A stretch of DNA of 64,000 bases from NCBI GenBank assembly GCA_001630475.1, contig KV419406.1, positions 484,991 to 548,990 on the forward strand, in the 5' to 3' direction. Shown piece after piece: positions 12,801 to 24,548 of this stretch. Origin of the DNA: Sistotremastrum niveocremeum HHB9708 (taxonomy: Eukaryota > Basidiomycota > Agaricomycetes > Sistotremastrales > Sistotremastraceae). Within the stretch, counting starts at the first letter, position 1, and the number at the start of each line of letters is the position of its first letter. A model generated the notes under the pieces. That model ran no database searches and was not told the DNA's origin. It saw nothing but the letters and a program-made list of their open reading frames with translations. The position numbers were made by a program, and so were the translations under genes.

Positions 12801-15127
12801 GATTATGGGATGTTAAGACGCTGGAATTTTGGAGATCCATGGAGAATTCTAAAGCGGAGGAACTCGTTGCGCAAGGAGGATGGGTAGAAGCGTATGTTTA
12901 CCGCCTTCGTGTCCCCACTTCTGATGCAGACCAATATGCTCTTTCTTAGCGTCATAGACGAAACGTTTGCTGGACGACCCCAGGGAGCCCTCCTGTCCAG
13001 GGGCAAAGCATGTGCCTGTAAGCTTATTAAAACTCCGATAGAAGTCGCTCCGGTCGCTCATTGACCATAGCTTCTACCATTCTCGTCGAGTTTGATCATG
13101 TCAGAGATTGGCTTCGGGCGCGAGATCCTGAGCGCGTTCCTAGAGATGGCAAAGGACGAGCCATCGCCCGCACGGAGCTCCTCCGGTTGTTACTTGATCC
13201 CTTACTACCTTCCAAACTCAATGATGACATTGATGATGTCTCGGAGGCGTTGCTGGGCGGAAGATCAGGGACGTGTTTCATCGGACTATCTAGGTGAGTC
13301 CGGTGGCAGCCGGGTGTACCAATTTTCCCTCGGTGGCGCCGAGCTTGTCCACGTTTTCGTCGTGTGGTTGTTGTGCGCTAACTCGAGCTCCGTTTCTCCA
13401 CAGCTTCCAGGGCCGGTATCTTAGCTCTCTGAATTGTGATCCCAAAGAATGGTGGCAACTATCCCCTGTGGCCACTTCAAGCCGGCTTCTTGTTCTTCTT
13501 ATGACCTTAAGGTTAACCCTGGGATATAACGGTTCACCATTTGTGGCTGAATTTTTGAATGATGATCTCACCCGTTTCTAGAAATGGAGCAGAACGCGAA
13601 CCAATTGATTACCTTCTTTACTGGGGCTCTACGGGAGGCAGTTGGTACATCGTATCAGAGTCCGCTGTTATCCCATTTGGCCGAATTCTGGTATCATTCG
13701 TCATGTACGAACATCCAATTATCTGCGACACGCAATTATTGAGGCTTAATACTGAATAGTGGAGACTCGTCAGTCCGCTCGATCGTTATTCGATGCTGCA
13801 GTTGCCAGTCTGCCCGATTCTGAAGTTGTGGATTTGGTAGAGCAGTGGCAGCATAGCTGTAAGATTGTTTCACACACATTCTAGCTAAGATCTCGTAGAC
13901 TGAGCACTTTTGCGTTCCAGTACCCTGCCTCCAACCAGATGCACACAAGGCAGATGCGCAGGCAGCGATCGCACTGCTCGTCACAGGCCACGTTGCATCA
14001 GAGCGTTACCCTCTGTTGTCAGCTTCGTACGTAGCGTGATCGATCTTGTTCCTCTTCCGGAATACTCACGAATGGACGCAGGACATTGACTGATATTGCG
14101 AAATCAATCACTCTTTACTTTCACGACGACGCGTCACCTCATCGTGTTTTGGCAATTGACTTGTGCGCCAGCGGGTTTCAGATCTGGCAACATTATGTGG
14201 ATGCAATGGAAATCCTCCGGTCCCTTTTCGCCTTGGCAACGGGAGACGCTGCGTCATCGCCCCAGGCACGAGCGGCTGTGCTGCAAATAGCTTCGTCGAA
14301 TACGCCTCTATTCATCACTACCTTGGCCTTGGATATTGCCCACCCGCAGTCTGTCGATCAAAGGAAGTCAATCATGCCCCTGGTGGCATTTCTTATTCGG
14401 AAGGTCGTGTATCTTGGCTATCGCTCCACATATTATGCTGAAACGTCTCGATTTAGAAACCGCTCGTGCTCTATCCTAATCTGCCGAAGCTCGTCGAAGC
14501 CGTCGTCAAATCATTGGACCCAAATTCCGCAACTGGTCGAGAAGCCGTTTTGGATGCTGCTACGGAAATACTAGCCCAAGTTGTGAAGACGTAAGCAATT
14601 CGCTATATCCATAATTATGTTGTGACATTGACGCTCCTGATTGAATGTAGCTTTCCCACCGTCGACTTTCACGCACCTTCACAACGACTAGCCGTGGGTA
14701 CCAGTGAAGGCGCAGTGATCATGTATGACTTGAACTCCGCCACGCGACTTTACGTCCTGGAAGGCCACCGAAAGCGCATCGTTGCGTGCAGTTTCTCTCC
14801 AGACGGTCGTCGGCTCGTCACTGTCTCACTTGAAGAAAGCGTCGTTCTGGTATGGAAAGTAGGTTCCAGCTTGATAAGCTTCTTCACTCCCGGCGCGCCT
14901 CCGAGACAGGGGCACGGGAATTCGGACCCCTTTAAAACCCTCGCATTCAATGTGGGAGACGAAGGTAGGTCTTCCCTGTCAAACTATTTCTGCTGCACGT
15001 CTGATTCGATGCGTTCTTAGCATACATGACCACGGCGGCGACACTGGAATGGGTTCGCTTTGAATGGCCAGGACCGCGGAGTGTGAAGCTCATGATTCGA
15101 GATAGCACGCTGACGTTCAGCACATGA
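9806..15127 (+). CDS. Large WD40 protein, WDR7 / rabconnectin-3-beta-like
   Basis: A 5.3 kb gene with many short introns. The N-terminal exon (from the ATG at 9806) holds a WD-repeat signature (GVPEYPGDVGIVMG-like region and CEDGSIFLFHY). Central exons carry further repeats, including VLLVGGGDDGSIGIWDF and CVSEDGTVAAVSPDGFELL running into YLIPGSAASLKKI, then NNGRARLWDVKTLEFW. The last exons carry GTSEGAVIMYDLNSATRLYV and CSFSPDGRRLVTVSLEE ending with VLVWKVG. The combination of a YLIPGS repeat in the middle and the final VWKVG-SS repeat is characteristic of WDR7, the beta subunit of rabconnectin-3, which in animals regulates V-ATPase assembly and vesicle acidification. In the fungus a similar role is inference. 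The last splice joins GACGAAG to CATACATG and gives an in-frame stop at 15125-15127. Internal exon borders in the middle are only partly resolved. Confidence 0.75.
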
Positions 15128-15717
15128 GCTAATTCAAGATATTCTGTCGGTGCATCTCTATGAATATCTACAGCGTATAATTAATAATGCTAGCGCTTGG
15201 TCACCCCACTTTCGTGATCTACTTGCGATACCCTCGCTTGTGCCCTCGAGATGAAGTCGAATAGAGTGGACGGATGGCGGTGCCATTGGAATGCCGATGA
15301 CTTCAAACTCCAAATGCAGCAAGTACATGGGCCTTGTGGCCTTCTCTTTTCATGACCGCGAGTGCGCAAACTGCTGAGGTGAGAAAACTCGATCTCTGGG
15401 TTCAGTTTTTCCCTTTGTTCCGCTCTTGGCGCCGAGCATGCGGCGAGCGCAAAGTGCAAATAAAATCCGGGAAAAAATAAAAAATTGTTTCGGAGTGATG
15501 AGTATAACTATTGGTTCTGGAGCGAAGAGGGAGGGAGAGGCAAAGGCGTGTCTATGAGTTCGATAATGCACTGGATTCAAATGAATACCCGGTCAATATA
15601 ATTCGTGCCGAAGCGCCCTCGCTGAGGCTCGCTTCGCTGATGTTGCCGTCCAGGGCCATCACGTAAGCGGTGAAAGCACTGCTGCCCATTCTTCCCCGAC
15701 CCGATTGTGTGGCCTGG

Positions 15718-15727
15718 TATAAATACC
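15718..15727 (+). promoter_or_regulatory. TATA-like box upstream of the 15922 gene
   Basis: GGTATAAATA, about 200 bp before the ATG at 15922. Sequence match only; the spacing would imply a long leader or a leader intron. Confidence 0.3.
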
Positions 15728-15921
15728 CCTGGCATCCTACTCATGACGACAGTCTAACGACCTCCAAGTACTGCCAGTCGCAGACACGGTGAGATTTAAA
15801 ATCCATTTTTCGCTAGCCAGCTCTAATCCAATCCCGAAGGCAACGCTCTGTCTCTATCTCAGATCTCTTCCGAGGCTACTACCCCTATCCCGACGGAAAT
15901 TTCATCGAGCATCTGGCAGAA

Positions 15922-16594
15922 ATGTCGCTCACTTCTTCGACGAACATTGGCATGCCTACTTCATCTCCTGATCTCGATAAAGCAATGAGGATCCGTCATG
16001 ATGCCCTGGACGATCTTTGGAAAGGGGCACTTGCTGTCGGTAAGTTGATTGTTCGCTACGAATTGGTGTCTGGGCGCTGACGCTATGTATTCGAAGTCGT
16101 ATTCATTGGCATTCCTCTTTTCGTCTTCATTCTCTGGTGCTGGCACAGTCGCACTGCCGAACATGCGGAGTCAGGGAGTGTACTCCGTCGACGCCACAGC
16201 CGGACCCGTCAACTCGAATCCGCCTATATCTTGTCCTCAGATAATATTCGTATTATCCATGAAAGACACCCCCACCTCCGAGTCCCCGGTCACAATTTCC
16301 CTCCACTGCCGAAATACGACTCGGCGAAATTGCCGGACTATGATCAGCAAACAGATGGGGAGAGTTATGCGGAGGGTTCAATCACGATGGGTTCACGTCC
16401 AGACACCCCGGACATTGCATTGCCAACCAGGCCTCTTTCTGCCAGACCAGGCGTAGTGGGAACGCATCTTCGTAAGTGCAGTTATCTTTCTTCGCCAGAC
16501 GTCACGGTAACTAAAGCTTTGCACAGCCCCTGATTATGCCGAGATCCAGGGATCTGAATCTCTTCCTGCGTCTATTGTCCCTCATCTTTCATGA
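15922..16594 (+). CDS. Single-pass membrane protein with paired LPxY motif, phase-1-intron family
   Basis: Three exons: 15922-16039 (118 nt, phase 1), 16097-16471, 16527-16594; 186 residues, totals divisible by three. The first exon gives a short polar N-terminus. The transmembrane helix starts at the first intron (VVFIGIPLFVFILWCW), followed by His-Ser-Arg and an Arg-rich juxtamembrane stretch. The tail contains LPKYDSAKLPDYD, the doubled LPxY motif shared with the genes at 19701, 21052 and 22285, then a Thr/Pro/Gly-rich segment and a short last exon. LPxY is a known variant of the PY motif bound by WW domains of Nedd4/Rsp5 ligases; use here is inference. The start codon is the first ATG upstream of the open exon 1. 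Confidence 0.65.
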
Positions 16595-17840
16595 GCCCCG
16601 CCATGCTCCCGGAACCTCGTGCATTCCGTCCAATCACTTGTTCGTGCAGCGTCAGGCTTCATCCGAGCTCTGCCTTCAAATCCTCTTCATACCTCCGTCC
16701 CCTCTTCCCCTCATCCAAAACACTGTCTTATAGGCCCCCGCTGCCTGCGCTCAGCTTTTAAATGAACGTCCGGGAGCCCATCGTGGTATACTCCTACCGC
16801 CAACTATTCTCACTGCCATCATGTTGTACTTGTCGCCATCGCATCTCCATCGCATCTAGTTCATTTTCTCATACATCTGCACTACATGTCGTCTTACACC
16901 TCATCTCATTCTGCACTCTTCATCATGCACATCTGCTCTCCGCTATTCTGCTTGTCATCATGTTTTTTTTCACTCTGTATTGGTTGTGTACACACATTCT
17001 GTACGTTTTTTAGAGGCCATGGGACTCTGTAGATTTCTATTGTACTCTGCATTACTATAAGACTGTTTCTTTCGTGTTACTGCTTTCCAACACCAGGATG
17101 CTTGCTCGCTATCACAAAACTTCGGCATTGCGGCCGGCATCGACACATACAAACAACTATATTTAGAAACAATACCGAGTCACTGCAGTGTGCCGTCACA
17201 ATGCGCGGTTCGCTCTCTTTTTCTATGCACGATGTCGGGTTCACTGCTCAAACGTTATTCCAGCACTCAAGATCCTGAAGACATACGACTCATGGCCCAA
17301 TGTACGCGTCAGGATTTCGCCATCACAAGCCTTGGGCTGAGGGTTTCCAACGTGCCGGTCCGTAGGCAATTGGGCGTCTGGAGACACTAGACTTGTCTGG
17401 CTGGGATTCGAGAAGCCAGGATATCTGATGGCCTTTGATATCTCCCATAGGCATGAAAATGGATCAAGAATCCCCATGCCTAATCTTGGATTCACTGTCG
17501 AAATGAACAGCTCGTGCACTGCATGCAAGCAGCAGGTCTGAAGCCGCCAGAGTCGTCATTGGATCTGACAGTAAATCGAGGAGTACTTATACGCTGGTCC
17601 TTCCAGTGGTGATTAGGACGATAATAAGGCGCTATATCGTCGCATTGACGCTAGTCCACAACACGTGGTTACCTGCTCTATTCCTACACACTGCGCAGTC
17701 CAAGCAGTGCATCCACCATCAACCAAGCCCCCCGGTCATCTTAGAATCCGCGGGAATAGATACAAAATGCCACAGGCAGCCTCGTTTTCTCTTCAGTACC
17801 CATTCTTTACCGTCGTGTTCTCCCCACCGTATATGTGAAG
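16595..17840. other. Intergenic stretch, pyrimidine-rich
   Basis: No supportable gene. The segment 16600-17000 is rich in C and T with a poly-T run near 16967 and is likely 3' untranslated and spacer sequence of the upstream gene. Open frames at 16762-17013 and 17190-17390 are low complexity or lack splice support. Confidence 0.4.
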
Positions 17841-18715
17841 ATGACTACAGCCAACTTGAACGCCGACGCCTGCTTGGCCTTGTTGCAACTCGCCAATGCT
17901 AACGGCGGCACCACCGCTCCCTCACCCACGCCGCCAAACATGTGGACAACCCTCACACCACCTGTATTGAGCCTCTGTACGCATGATTTTAATTTCTCCC
18001 CATCCCTCAGCCCAACTGATTCTGTGCTTTCCGCTCAACAGCACTCTTATATAACCTTTACGTCCTATCCCAGAACATGGGATGGAAATGGTCCCGTGTT
18101 CTTGAAGTGATCTGTCAATTGCAGTCCGGAGAGACCAACAGCGATAGCAACGACCCCGATGGGTCGATCCTTCCTCGATTTGCAACCCCTGCGACTGCTA
18201 GTCGTGAGCTATCGCAAGATCGGCCCGCCATCGTCGCTCCTGTCCCCGATCCTGTTGATCGGGATGGATCAGATAGCAGCCGACTCCATGATATATCCCC
18301 GCCCGTCGTAACACGTGTTATGACTCGATCGAACTCCATCGCTCAACGCTTCCCGTCTGCAAATGCAACTCTCCTCATTTGCTTCCAAGACTCAGGCGGA
18401 CAGACGCAGGCTCGTTCACTCTCGCCACCGTCGATGCCTGCCACCGAATCTCCAACCGCCATCCTCGACACTGATGGTCGGCCTCCTCTTCCAATCATCT
18501 CGGAGGTTACTACTCCCCAACGATCTCAATCTGTGGGCCCTCCTCCAATGAGATGCAGGTCCCCAGATCCTATCGTCGAAAACCCCGTGGGTGCTTACCC
18601 ACCAGCGCCAAGCCGTCGTCGTCGCCCTCGTACTCGCAGACGCAATAGATCAGTACCTGCTCTCTGCTCTAGCCCACGAGGCTCTGTTGGGCTTCCGAGT
18701 GATTCGAAGGAATGA
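17841..18715 (+). CDS. Hypothetical Ser/Pro-rich protein with basic C-terminus, possible divergent family member
   Basis: Two exons: 17841-17976 (136 nt, phase 1) and 18042-18715; the 65-nt intron has GTACGC and CAACAG borders; product 269 residues. Exon 1 is Ala/Asn/Thr-rich, like the first exons of the membrane-protein family around it, and the intron phase is the same. The sequence after the splice (SLLYNLYVLSQNMGWKW) is only weakly hydrophobic, so a transmembrane helix is doubtful. The rest is disordered, rich in Ser, Pro, Asp and Arg, ending with RRRRPRTRRRNR, which could act as a nuclear localisation signal. Either a decayed member of the neighbouring family or an unrelated gene. Function unknown. 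Confidence 0.5.
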
Positions 18716-19700
18716 ATCACATATATATGCATCTTGAGAGCAGTACGTCTCACTGCTCCTCTTTCAATTTCTGAAAGCTGAGAGTGTCGGGTTATTAGAA
18801 CAAAACGGTGTCAAACATAATGGCTTAGGTGCTTATGTGCATTCATAAGCTCAACGGTCGGCAGCGAAAGCTGATGAAGACAACACGCCCAATACCAAGG
18901 CCTTTGGTATGTGCTTAATGCGCTTAATCGTGATGGAGTACGTTGTACTCATCAAAAATTATTTCTTCAGGACGAAGACTGTTTGACTTAGTTCAAAGTC
19001 TTAAAGTCTCAGAAGTAGTCAAGCACTACACAAGCCGCGTGTTATGGAATTAAATACTCTGCGACAAAGACGATCGCATTCGATTGAACGTTAGTATAGT
19101 TGAACCAAAGCAATGCATATTGATGCATTCGCGAATTCGGACTGCTTCGATACGATGACACCAAGATTAGATACATCCTATCCACCTTGCCCCTTCTTAC
19201 ATGCATGAGATTTGTACGACATCGGCTTGGTGTAACGACTGTTCAGTGTTCTTAAAATAAAAGTGCAGACCCCGAAATCAGGGGTCCGATGTTACTGTAA
19301 ATTCACGCTCAATCTCGCTTGGCACCATCTTGCACAATGAAGACGATGCGACCCAGAACGTATCTTAAGTGCTCCTTGATCTCGTGTTCTCTCCACAAAA
19401 TTTTCCAGGCACCATAAAGGCACCACCGGAAAAATGAAGGAAAATTTAACCCATGATACTTTCTTGCCGCATTCGATCGTTGACGCATGGCAAGTCACAG
19501 CCTGACTTGCTCCTTTATAGAACGGACAGTGACTTCATTGAACAGCTCACTCATCTGCTGCGGTTCACCTTATCAGGCCTAGCAGTGCCTACGACAGCAC
19601 AGTTTATCTTCAATTTAAGGGCTCAGTCTCTGGATCAATCGCCTCTGATTGCTCCACACACTTCACCCCTATCACTTAGCTTGCCATCATCTTTGAACAG
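18716..19700. other. Intergenic stretch
   Basis: About 1 kb with no gene I can support on either strand. Open frames at 19292-19498 (minus) and 19453-19700 (plus) do not splice sensibly; the latter overlaps the promoter of the next gene. Confidence 0.4.
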
Positions 19701-20400
19701 ATGGGCGTTATCGACTATGCAGTGAGGGCAGCGTTCATTGAGAGGAGGAATGAAGGAAGTACGCCGACGCTGTCAGTACACTCGAAGACCATCGTCACGA
19801 TAGGTGAGTTCCAAAATTGTCATACCTCGTTCTTTCGCTCAACGATACTTCACTAGCTCTGCCTATAATCGTATTGTTCTTCCGTGCGTTCACCATTCAA
19901 TGTCTGAGGTCATTAATACTAAGGAGAGACGATTTTTAGTCGTATTGTGCTGCCGATGTTGTGGATGCTGCCGTTGCGGTCGTCGAACCGTGGTGGCACA
20001 GAGACGTTCGGGTCACGAAGAATTCCCAACAGGACTACAGAATGGCCCGTCTATTCTGGGCCCTCTTTCTGACCTGGAGACATCACGTTCCTGGAACGAA
20101 CTCTCGGATATAGAACGAATACAGTTGGTCAGACTCTTATTGCCAGACCATCCTATCGCGAGACCACCTCCTGCTGTCGTTGCACCAAGAAGGGGCGAAA
20201 CACTCCCTGCGTATGATCCTAGCCATCTGCCAGTATACAAAGCAGCGGAGGAACCTGCGAGTCCTACGTCACCCAGCGCTCCCAATGATGAAACCCGACC
20301 CAGAGGTGACGCACCACCGTATGCACCAGCTGGAGAAAGTATACGAGAGGAGCAAGTGTCGTATCCTCCTGCCAGCAGAGAACGACGTTCTCCTGAGTGA
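19701..20400 (+). CDS. Single-pass membrane protein with paired LPxY motif and Cys-rich juxtamembrane, phase-1-intron family
   Basis: Three exons: 19701-19803 (103 nt, phase 1), 19857-19883 (27-nt microexon, phase 1), 19940-20400; product 196 residues. Both introns fall inside the transmembrane helix, so the helix TIVTIALPIIVLFFLVL exists only after both splices. It is followed by CCRCCGCCRCGRR, a Cys cluster that could be palmitoylated. The tail has LPAYDPSHLPVYK, then Pro/Ser-rich sequence with DAPPYAPAG, a second PY-like site. The 27-nt microexon is present at the same place in the next gene (21052), which shows these two are recent duplicates or retain an ancestral structure. Function unknown; an adaptor for a WW-domain ubiquitin ligase is one testable idea. 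Confidence 0.65.
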
Positions 20401-21051
20401 GATCCTTGTTCAGCAGGCATGATGTCCGCTGTTGCTACGCCAACGTACGTACTTGTAATCTTATCGGATTTCATCCACGTTGATTTTATCTCATCAGCGC
20501 TGAAACCCGCCGAAGATAGCAATAAGATAAACATCTAATGTGCCGCTATCGTCGGTCGGATGCCACAACTGTGGGGGATTGGGCCGGTCATCCTCATGTT
20601 GCCTCTGTCACGATCGCAATTGGCTTGCCACGATGAGCGGTGACTCTTCTTTCTCACCACACCGCTTTCAGCAAGCTCTTGGCAGGGCATACACGTCCAC
20701 GTCCACATCTCCGCTGGCCAACCTTGACTTACCTGACCTGCCCTTTCCTCCAACAAAAACAGGATATCCTTCTCCTCCTCCTAGAGGAGCATTTCTCAAC
20801 GTCACAACTCTATTCGGTATCCTCCATACTTCCTACCATATGTCTCTCAGCTTCCGATAGCTCGAAAGGTTCCTGGCACACGACCTAGCCCCGTACTGAA
20901 TGTGGCACAGCCTAAATCGAATCTCATGAATCCTCTGTCTCCTCATATCGGTTGTCCTGCTGTGTTAGGGGCCATTGCCCCGTTTCCACTTCAATTTATT
21001 AAGATCTCACTTCATGTCGTCCAACTTTTGCTTCGCCCCACCTCTCATTCC
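20401..21051. other. Spacer with possible gene fragment
   Basis: An open stretch from the ATG at 20634 encodes a Ser/Pro-rich sequence with LDLPDLPFPP, reminiscent of the tails of the neighbouring family, but I find no upstream helix-encoding exon and no convincing splice. Possibly a remnant of another tandem copy. Confidence 0.25.
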
Positions 21052-21666
21052 ATGGATGCCTCCAGCCCGTTCGCTATAGACCCGAAGACTCTCACTATCA
21101 CTCGTTACGTTGTGGGCGGAAGTAAGCATTGCATCTCATCCTCGTAACCTCGAACTCATGGTGACTGATAGCGCTGGGGACGATCTTCATCTGTGCTCGT
21201 ATGAATCTTGAATTTCTCTAATCACACCGAAGGTCATGACTATGTATCAGTCGTTCTTGTTTTCTTGCACAAACGCCAATCCTTTCATCACTGCTGTCGC
21301 CGACGTTCATCCCTCCCAACACGCGACTGTTCGGACGTCGTGATGGACTCGCGCGGAACCCTCTTTCTGAACGTTCTTTCGGGGCATACGAGCGGTTCCC
21401 GTCGAAACCTTGAGGATATGACGAATTCTCCGAGCACAGATAACGTTCACTTCGACGGCGCCGAGCCCGCTATCCCAGCACGCGTGCTGTCACGTCTTCA
21501 AGCACCCGTTGACGTCTTACCGCTTTACGATTCCGCGGTCCTTCCCAAATACTCGCGCAAATCGGCGGAATCCCTACCTTCCAGTCCTACTAGCCCTCTT
21601 TTATCACGGGGTACAGATCCCCGACGTCCGGCGTCGGCGTCGGCGTACTTCATTGTCAATCTTTAA
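21052..21666 (+). CDS. Single-pass membrane protein with paired LPxY motif, phase-1-intron family
   Basis: Three exons: 21052-21121 (70 nt, phase 1), 21172-21198 (27-nt microexon, phase 1), 21251-21666; product 170 residues. The short N-terminus (MDASSPFAIDPK) leads into a helix built across both introns (VVGGTLGTIFICALVLVFL), followed by HKR and a Cys-Cys-Arg-Arg-Arg cluster. The tail includes LPLYDSAVLPKYS and a Ser/Pro segment (SLPSSPTSPL). Exon count, intron phases and microexon size match the gene at 19701 exactly. Function unknown. Confidence 0.65.
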
Positions 21667-22284
21667 CCTTCAGTACTGAGCGGTCACTGATACAGTTGAG
21701 ATGGTCCCTTTCGAACTTATCTCATTCTTTCATGTCTGGTTCTCGCGCCTCCGCTCCAATTCGTCTTGAACACTTTAGACATTTTGTGCGGATACATTTG
21801 TCTGTTAGTGAAGAATTAATCAATTTCGGTTCCTATGAAGAGCATCGGAATGCTGTGAATGTAATATTGATCGGCCGTGGGTTGCTTTGGTGGGTCGACT
21901 CTGCCCAGGTTCCGGGAATTTGGCCCTTTGGGCGCTTCCAGTCACCAGGTCTCTCTAATTTTTCGGAATTTTGATCCCGAATTTCCCTCGTTGGTAGAGG
22001 CTTGTTGCATTTGTTTGTCTCTTCAACTCTCTCCACTGCTACTCCTGTGACTTCTCTGTCTGACCGCTCTAGACTCGGATGCCAAGCTACGGATTCCGCA
22101 GTGGAAGTCCCGAGTTGAATGGGTGAACCAAGCTTGAGAGTAACATGACTCTGGATCATAACCAGTGCCGTGTTGTCTGCGTATGCGTCAAATTATGATT
22201 GAATCACTGAGGAGAAAGTGTTCGACTGTAAAATGAAAACTTGCTCGTCACTTCAACGGCCTCAAATTCAGCAACCTGCTTGCC

Positions 22285-22865
22285 ATGCAACCATTGACAC
22301 AGAGGTCAGAACCCGGTTTTCCCGATTATTTAATACCCATTGCTATTGGTAAGCTAGTCACATCCGCGCCCCCTCATATTACATCTACGACCTACCGGAA
22401 GCTTGAGTTCTGAAAAATTTCACAGGCTTGATTGTGTTTCTCCTCATAGTTCTTGCAGTGGCAGGAATTGTGTATGAGCGCCGTCGTGCCCTTCGTCGTC
22501 TACCTACACAACAGTATAACGAGGGGACTACCTCCCAACTCCCCGCATTCTCGCATTCCTCGGGAGATGTATACCCTCATTTCGTCAGAGGTGGAACTTT
22601 GCTAGGATATCCTCCGATGGCTCATCCATCGTCAAGTCGACGGAGAGACTTTCTCCCGGTTTACGACCCCGCGATCCTCCCTGTTTATCGACGTAAAGAA
22701 GACTCACTCTCCTGGAAATCATCAGCCTCGGGCAGACATCCAGATCTAGAGGGATGTCCAGAAATGCTCGGCCCTCATAACACAGGAATTGTTGACCTTG
22801 AAATTGCCCAACTCCGCAGCTTCCTTCTTCACAATAAAGCGGAGAGGGCGCAACTCTCATGGTAG
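22285..22865 (+). CDS. Single-pass membrane protein with paired LPxY motif, phase-1-intron family
   Basis: Two exons: 22285-22348 (64 nt, phase 1) and 22426-22865; product 167 residues. The helix (LIPIAIG joined to LIVFLLIVLAVAGIV) spans the intron and is followed by YERRRALRR. The tail has LPVYDPAILPVYR, the closest copy of the LPxYDxxxLPxY consensus, then a charged C-terminus with a predicted short helix. Lacks the 27-nt microexon of the two genes upstream: the second helix intron is absent. Function unknown. Confidence 0.65.
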
Positions 22866-24548
22866 CAACCTATTCGGAGAAGACGGAGACATGGTACATC
22901 ACAGTTGTAGCTTTTTCTACGATGAGATAACACACCGTATCCGAGCCGGCCTCATACATGTAAGTCATTTTCTCGATCTAATACCCTCACAGCTTTCCCT
23001 TGCGAGAATAGTAATGTAGTAGTAGCATGTGAATGTCCCAAGTGGCCATGCGATCGATGGATCCGTTAAATGTTTTCTGAGAATTCTTGTTTTTTGTTAG
23101 TTCAAGCTTCCACGCTGTCAACTTCTCATCGGCAAACCACGATAAATTCTGTGGACCAGCACTGCCGCATGCTCTTCACTCTTAACCTGAAATAAATCTC
23201 ACCCCTGGTGTACATCCGCGAAACACGGAGCGAGACCGAAAAAGTAGCTTATGGGTGCACAATGAACGAAGTTCGCTCGGGCATTCCTGGAACTTGACAT
23301 GTACACTCAAGGATCGAGGCGGGTCTGGCATAGACTGGCCATGGAACCTGGATCCTGGACGACCAGATCCCAGGTGCCAAGCTCCATGGCTCTATTTGGT
23401 AATGCCTCGGCCGGTCTCTAAGCGGTACACGTAATTCATTGTGAGTTCTATGATCGAGATAGACAGTCACGGAGGATGTATCCCAGAGCTTTCATGCAGA
23501 TCTCAGCCGGGCGTACTCAAGGAACCTAAAGGATCAAATCATTTGCCACTCGTACTCCGTCCTGCTACTAGCTGACGATAACGGAGCTCAGACGCGGATC
23601 AAATCGAGATCTCAGGGCCCGTTTGTACCCCTTGATATGCGATCTCCTGTTCCTAACCTATTGGAGATCACGCACTGGCAAAGCAGATCATCGCTACGCG
23701 GGCCTTATGCAGCACCCGAAGGAGATGACCAATCCATCTAGCGATATTTTCTCCCAAGCAGGTCCTCGGCAAGAGTGAAGTTCAGGCAGCCGAAAACTAG
23801 AAGCGGTGAACCCACCTGGACTCGAGTGCACCTCATGGGTCGGCTACTTAGCCGAATTGTTGGTTGACAGCATGATGGGTGGCGTTTGTGTTACAGTCTG
23901 GCACATCAAGCAACCTGTTTATACTCCATGGGTACGTTTCCGCCATTGTATATCGGGATAAATTATCCCTGAATAGATGAAGGGTAGTTTAGACGCCTGG
24001 GAAACCTCTAGGAACAGGATACTTATTTGCTCAGCTGGTCATCCGTAGCTTTGACATTCGAGACGCTGGTTCTGTCAAGGCGCCTGACTATTCGATTCCG
24101 TGTCGATCGCACGTATCAGCTTGAATCTACTACTGTAAGTCTTTGGAGAAATTCGAAATCTGGTCAGATCTTGATGTGCCCTACGGTCTGAAGTGGATTT
24201 TCTGACAGCTGCTTCCACATGAACCATGCCGTCTGGAAGTTTCTGACATTTCTCTGGACCTGACTTTCATTCAACAATAGTCAAGTTCCAATTTACACCC
24301 GTGATTGACCCTTTTCGGCCCCACGTGCGAGCCTACCTATCTCACTAGCTATCGCACAGCGAAGTTTATCCGTATCCCGAACTTGGCTCAATCGGGTTAT
24401 GTTGCGACTTTCGGCTAGTACCAAGGACCCGCACTACCCAGTCTTCCGACCATCGTAACATCTCCATCCTTTTCTCCTGGTCACAATCCAAGCGTGGACC
24501 ATTCTTACGACCTTTATACACAACTGATGGTCCGGAGTGAAGAGAGCA
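22866..24548. other. Intergenic 1.7 kb
   Basis: No supportable gene. Open frames such as minus 23249-23470 start without ATG context or splice partner. I see no clear repeat; a short imperfect palindrome with CCATGG at both ends lies near 23339-23389. Confidence 0.35.

Noticed and set aside
20013-20534. 173-codon minus-strand open frame
   Set aside because: Antisense to the third exon of the 19701 gene, whose plus-strand reading completes a helix and shared motif.
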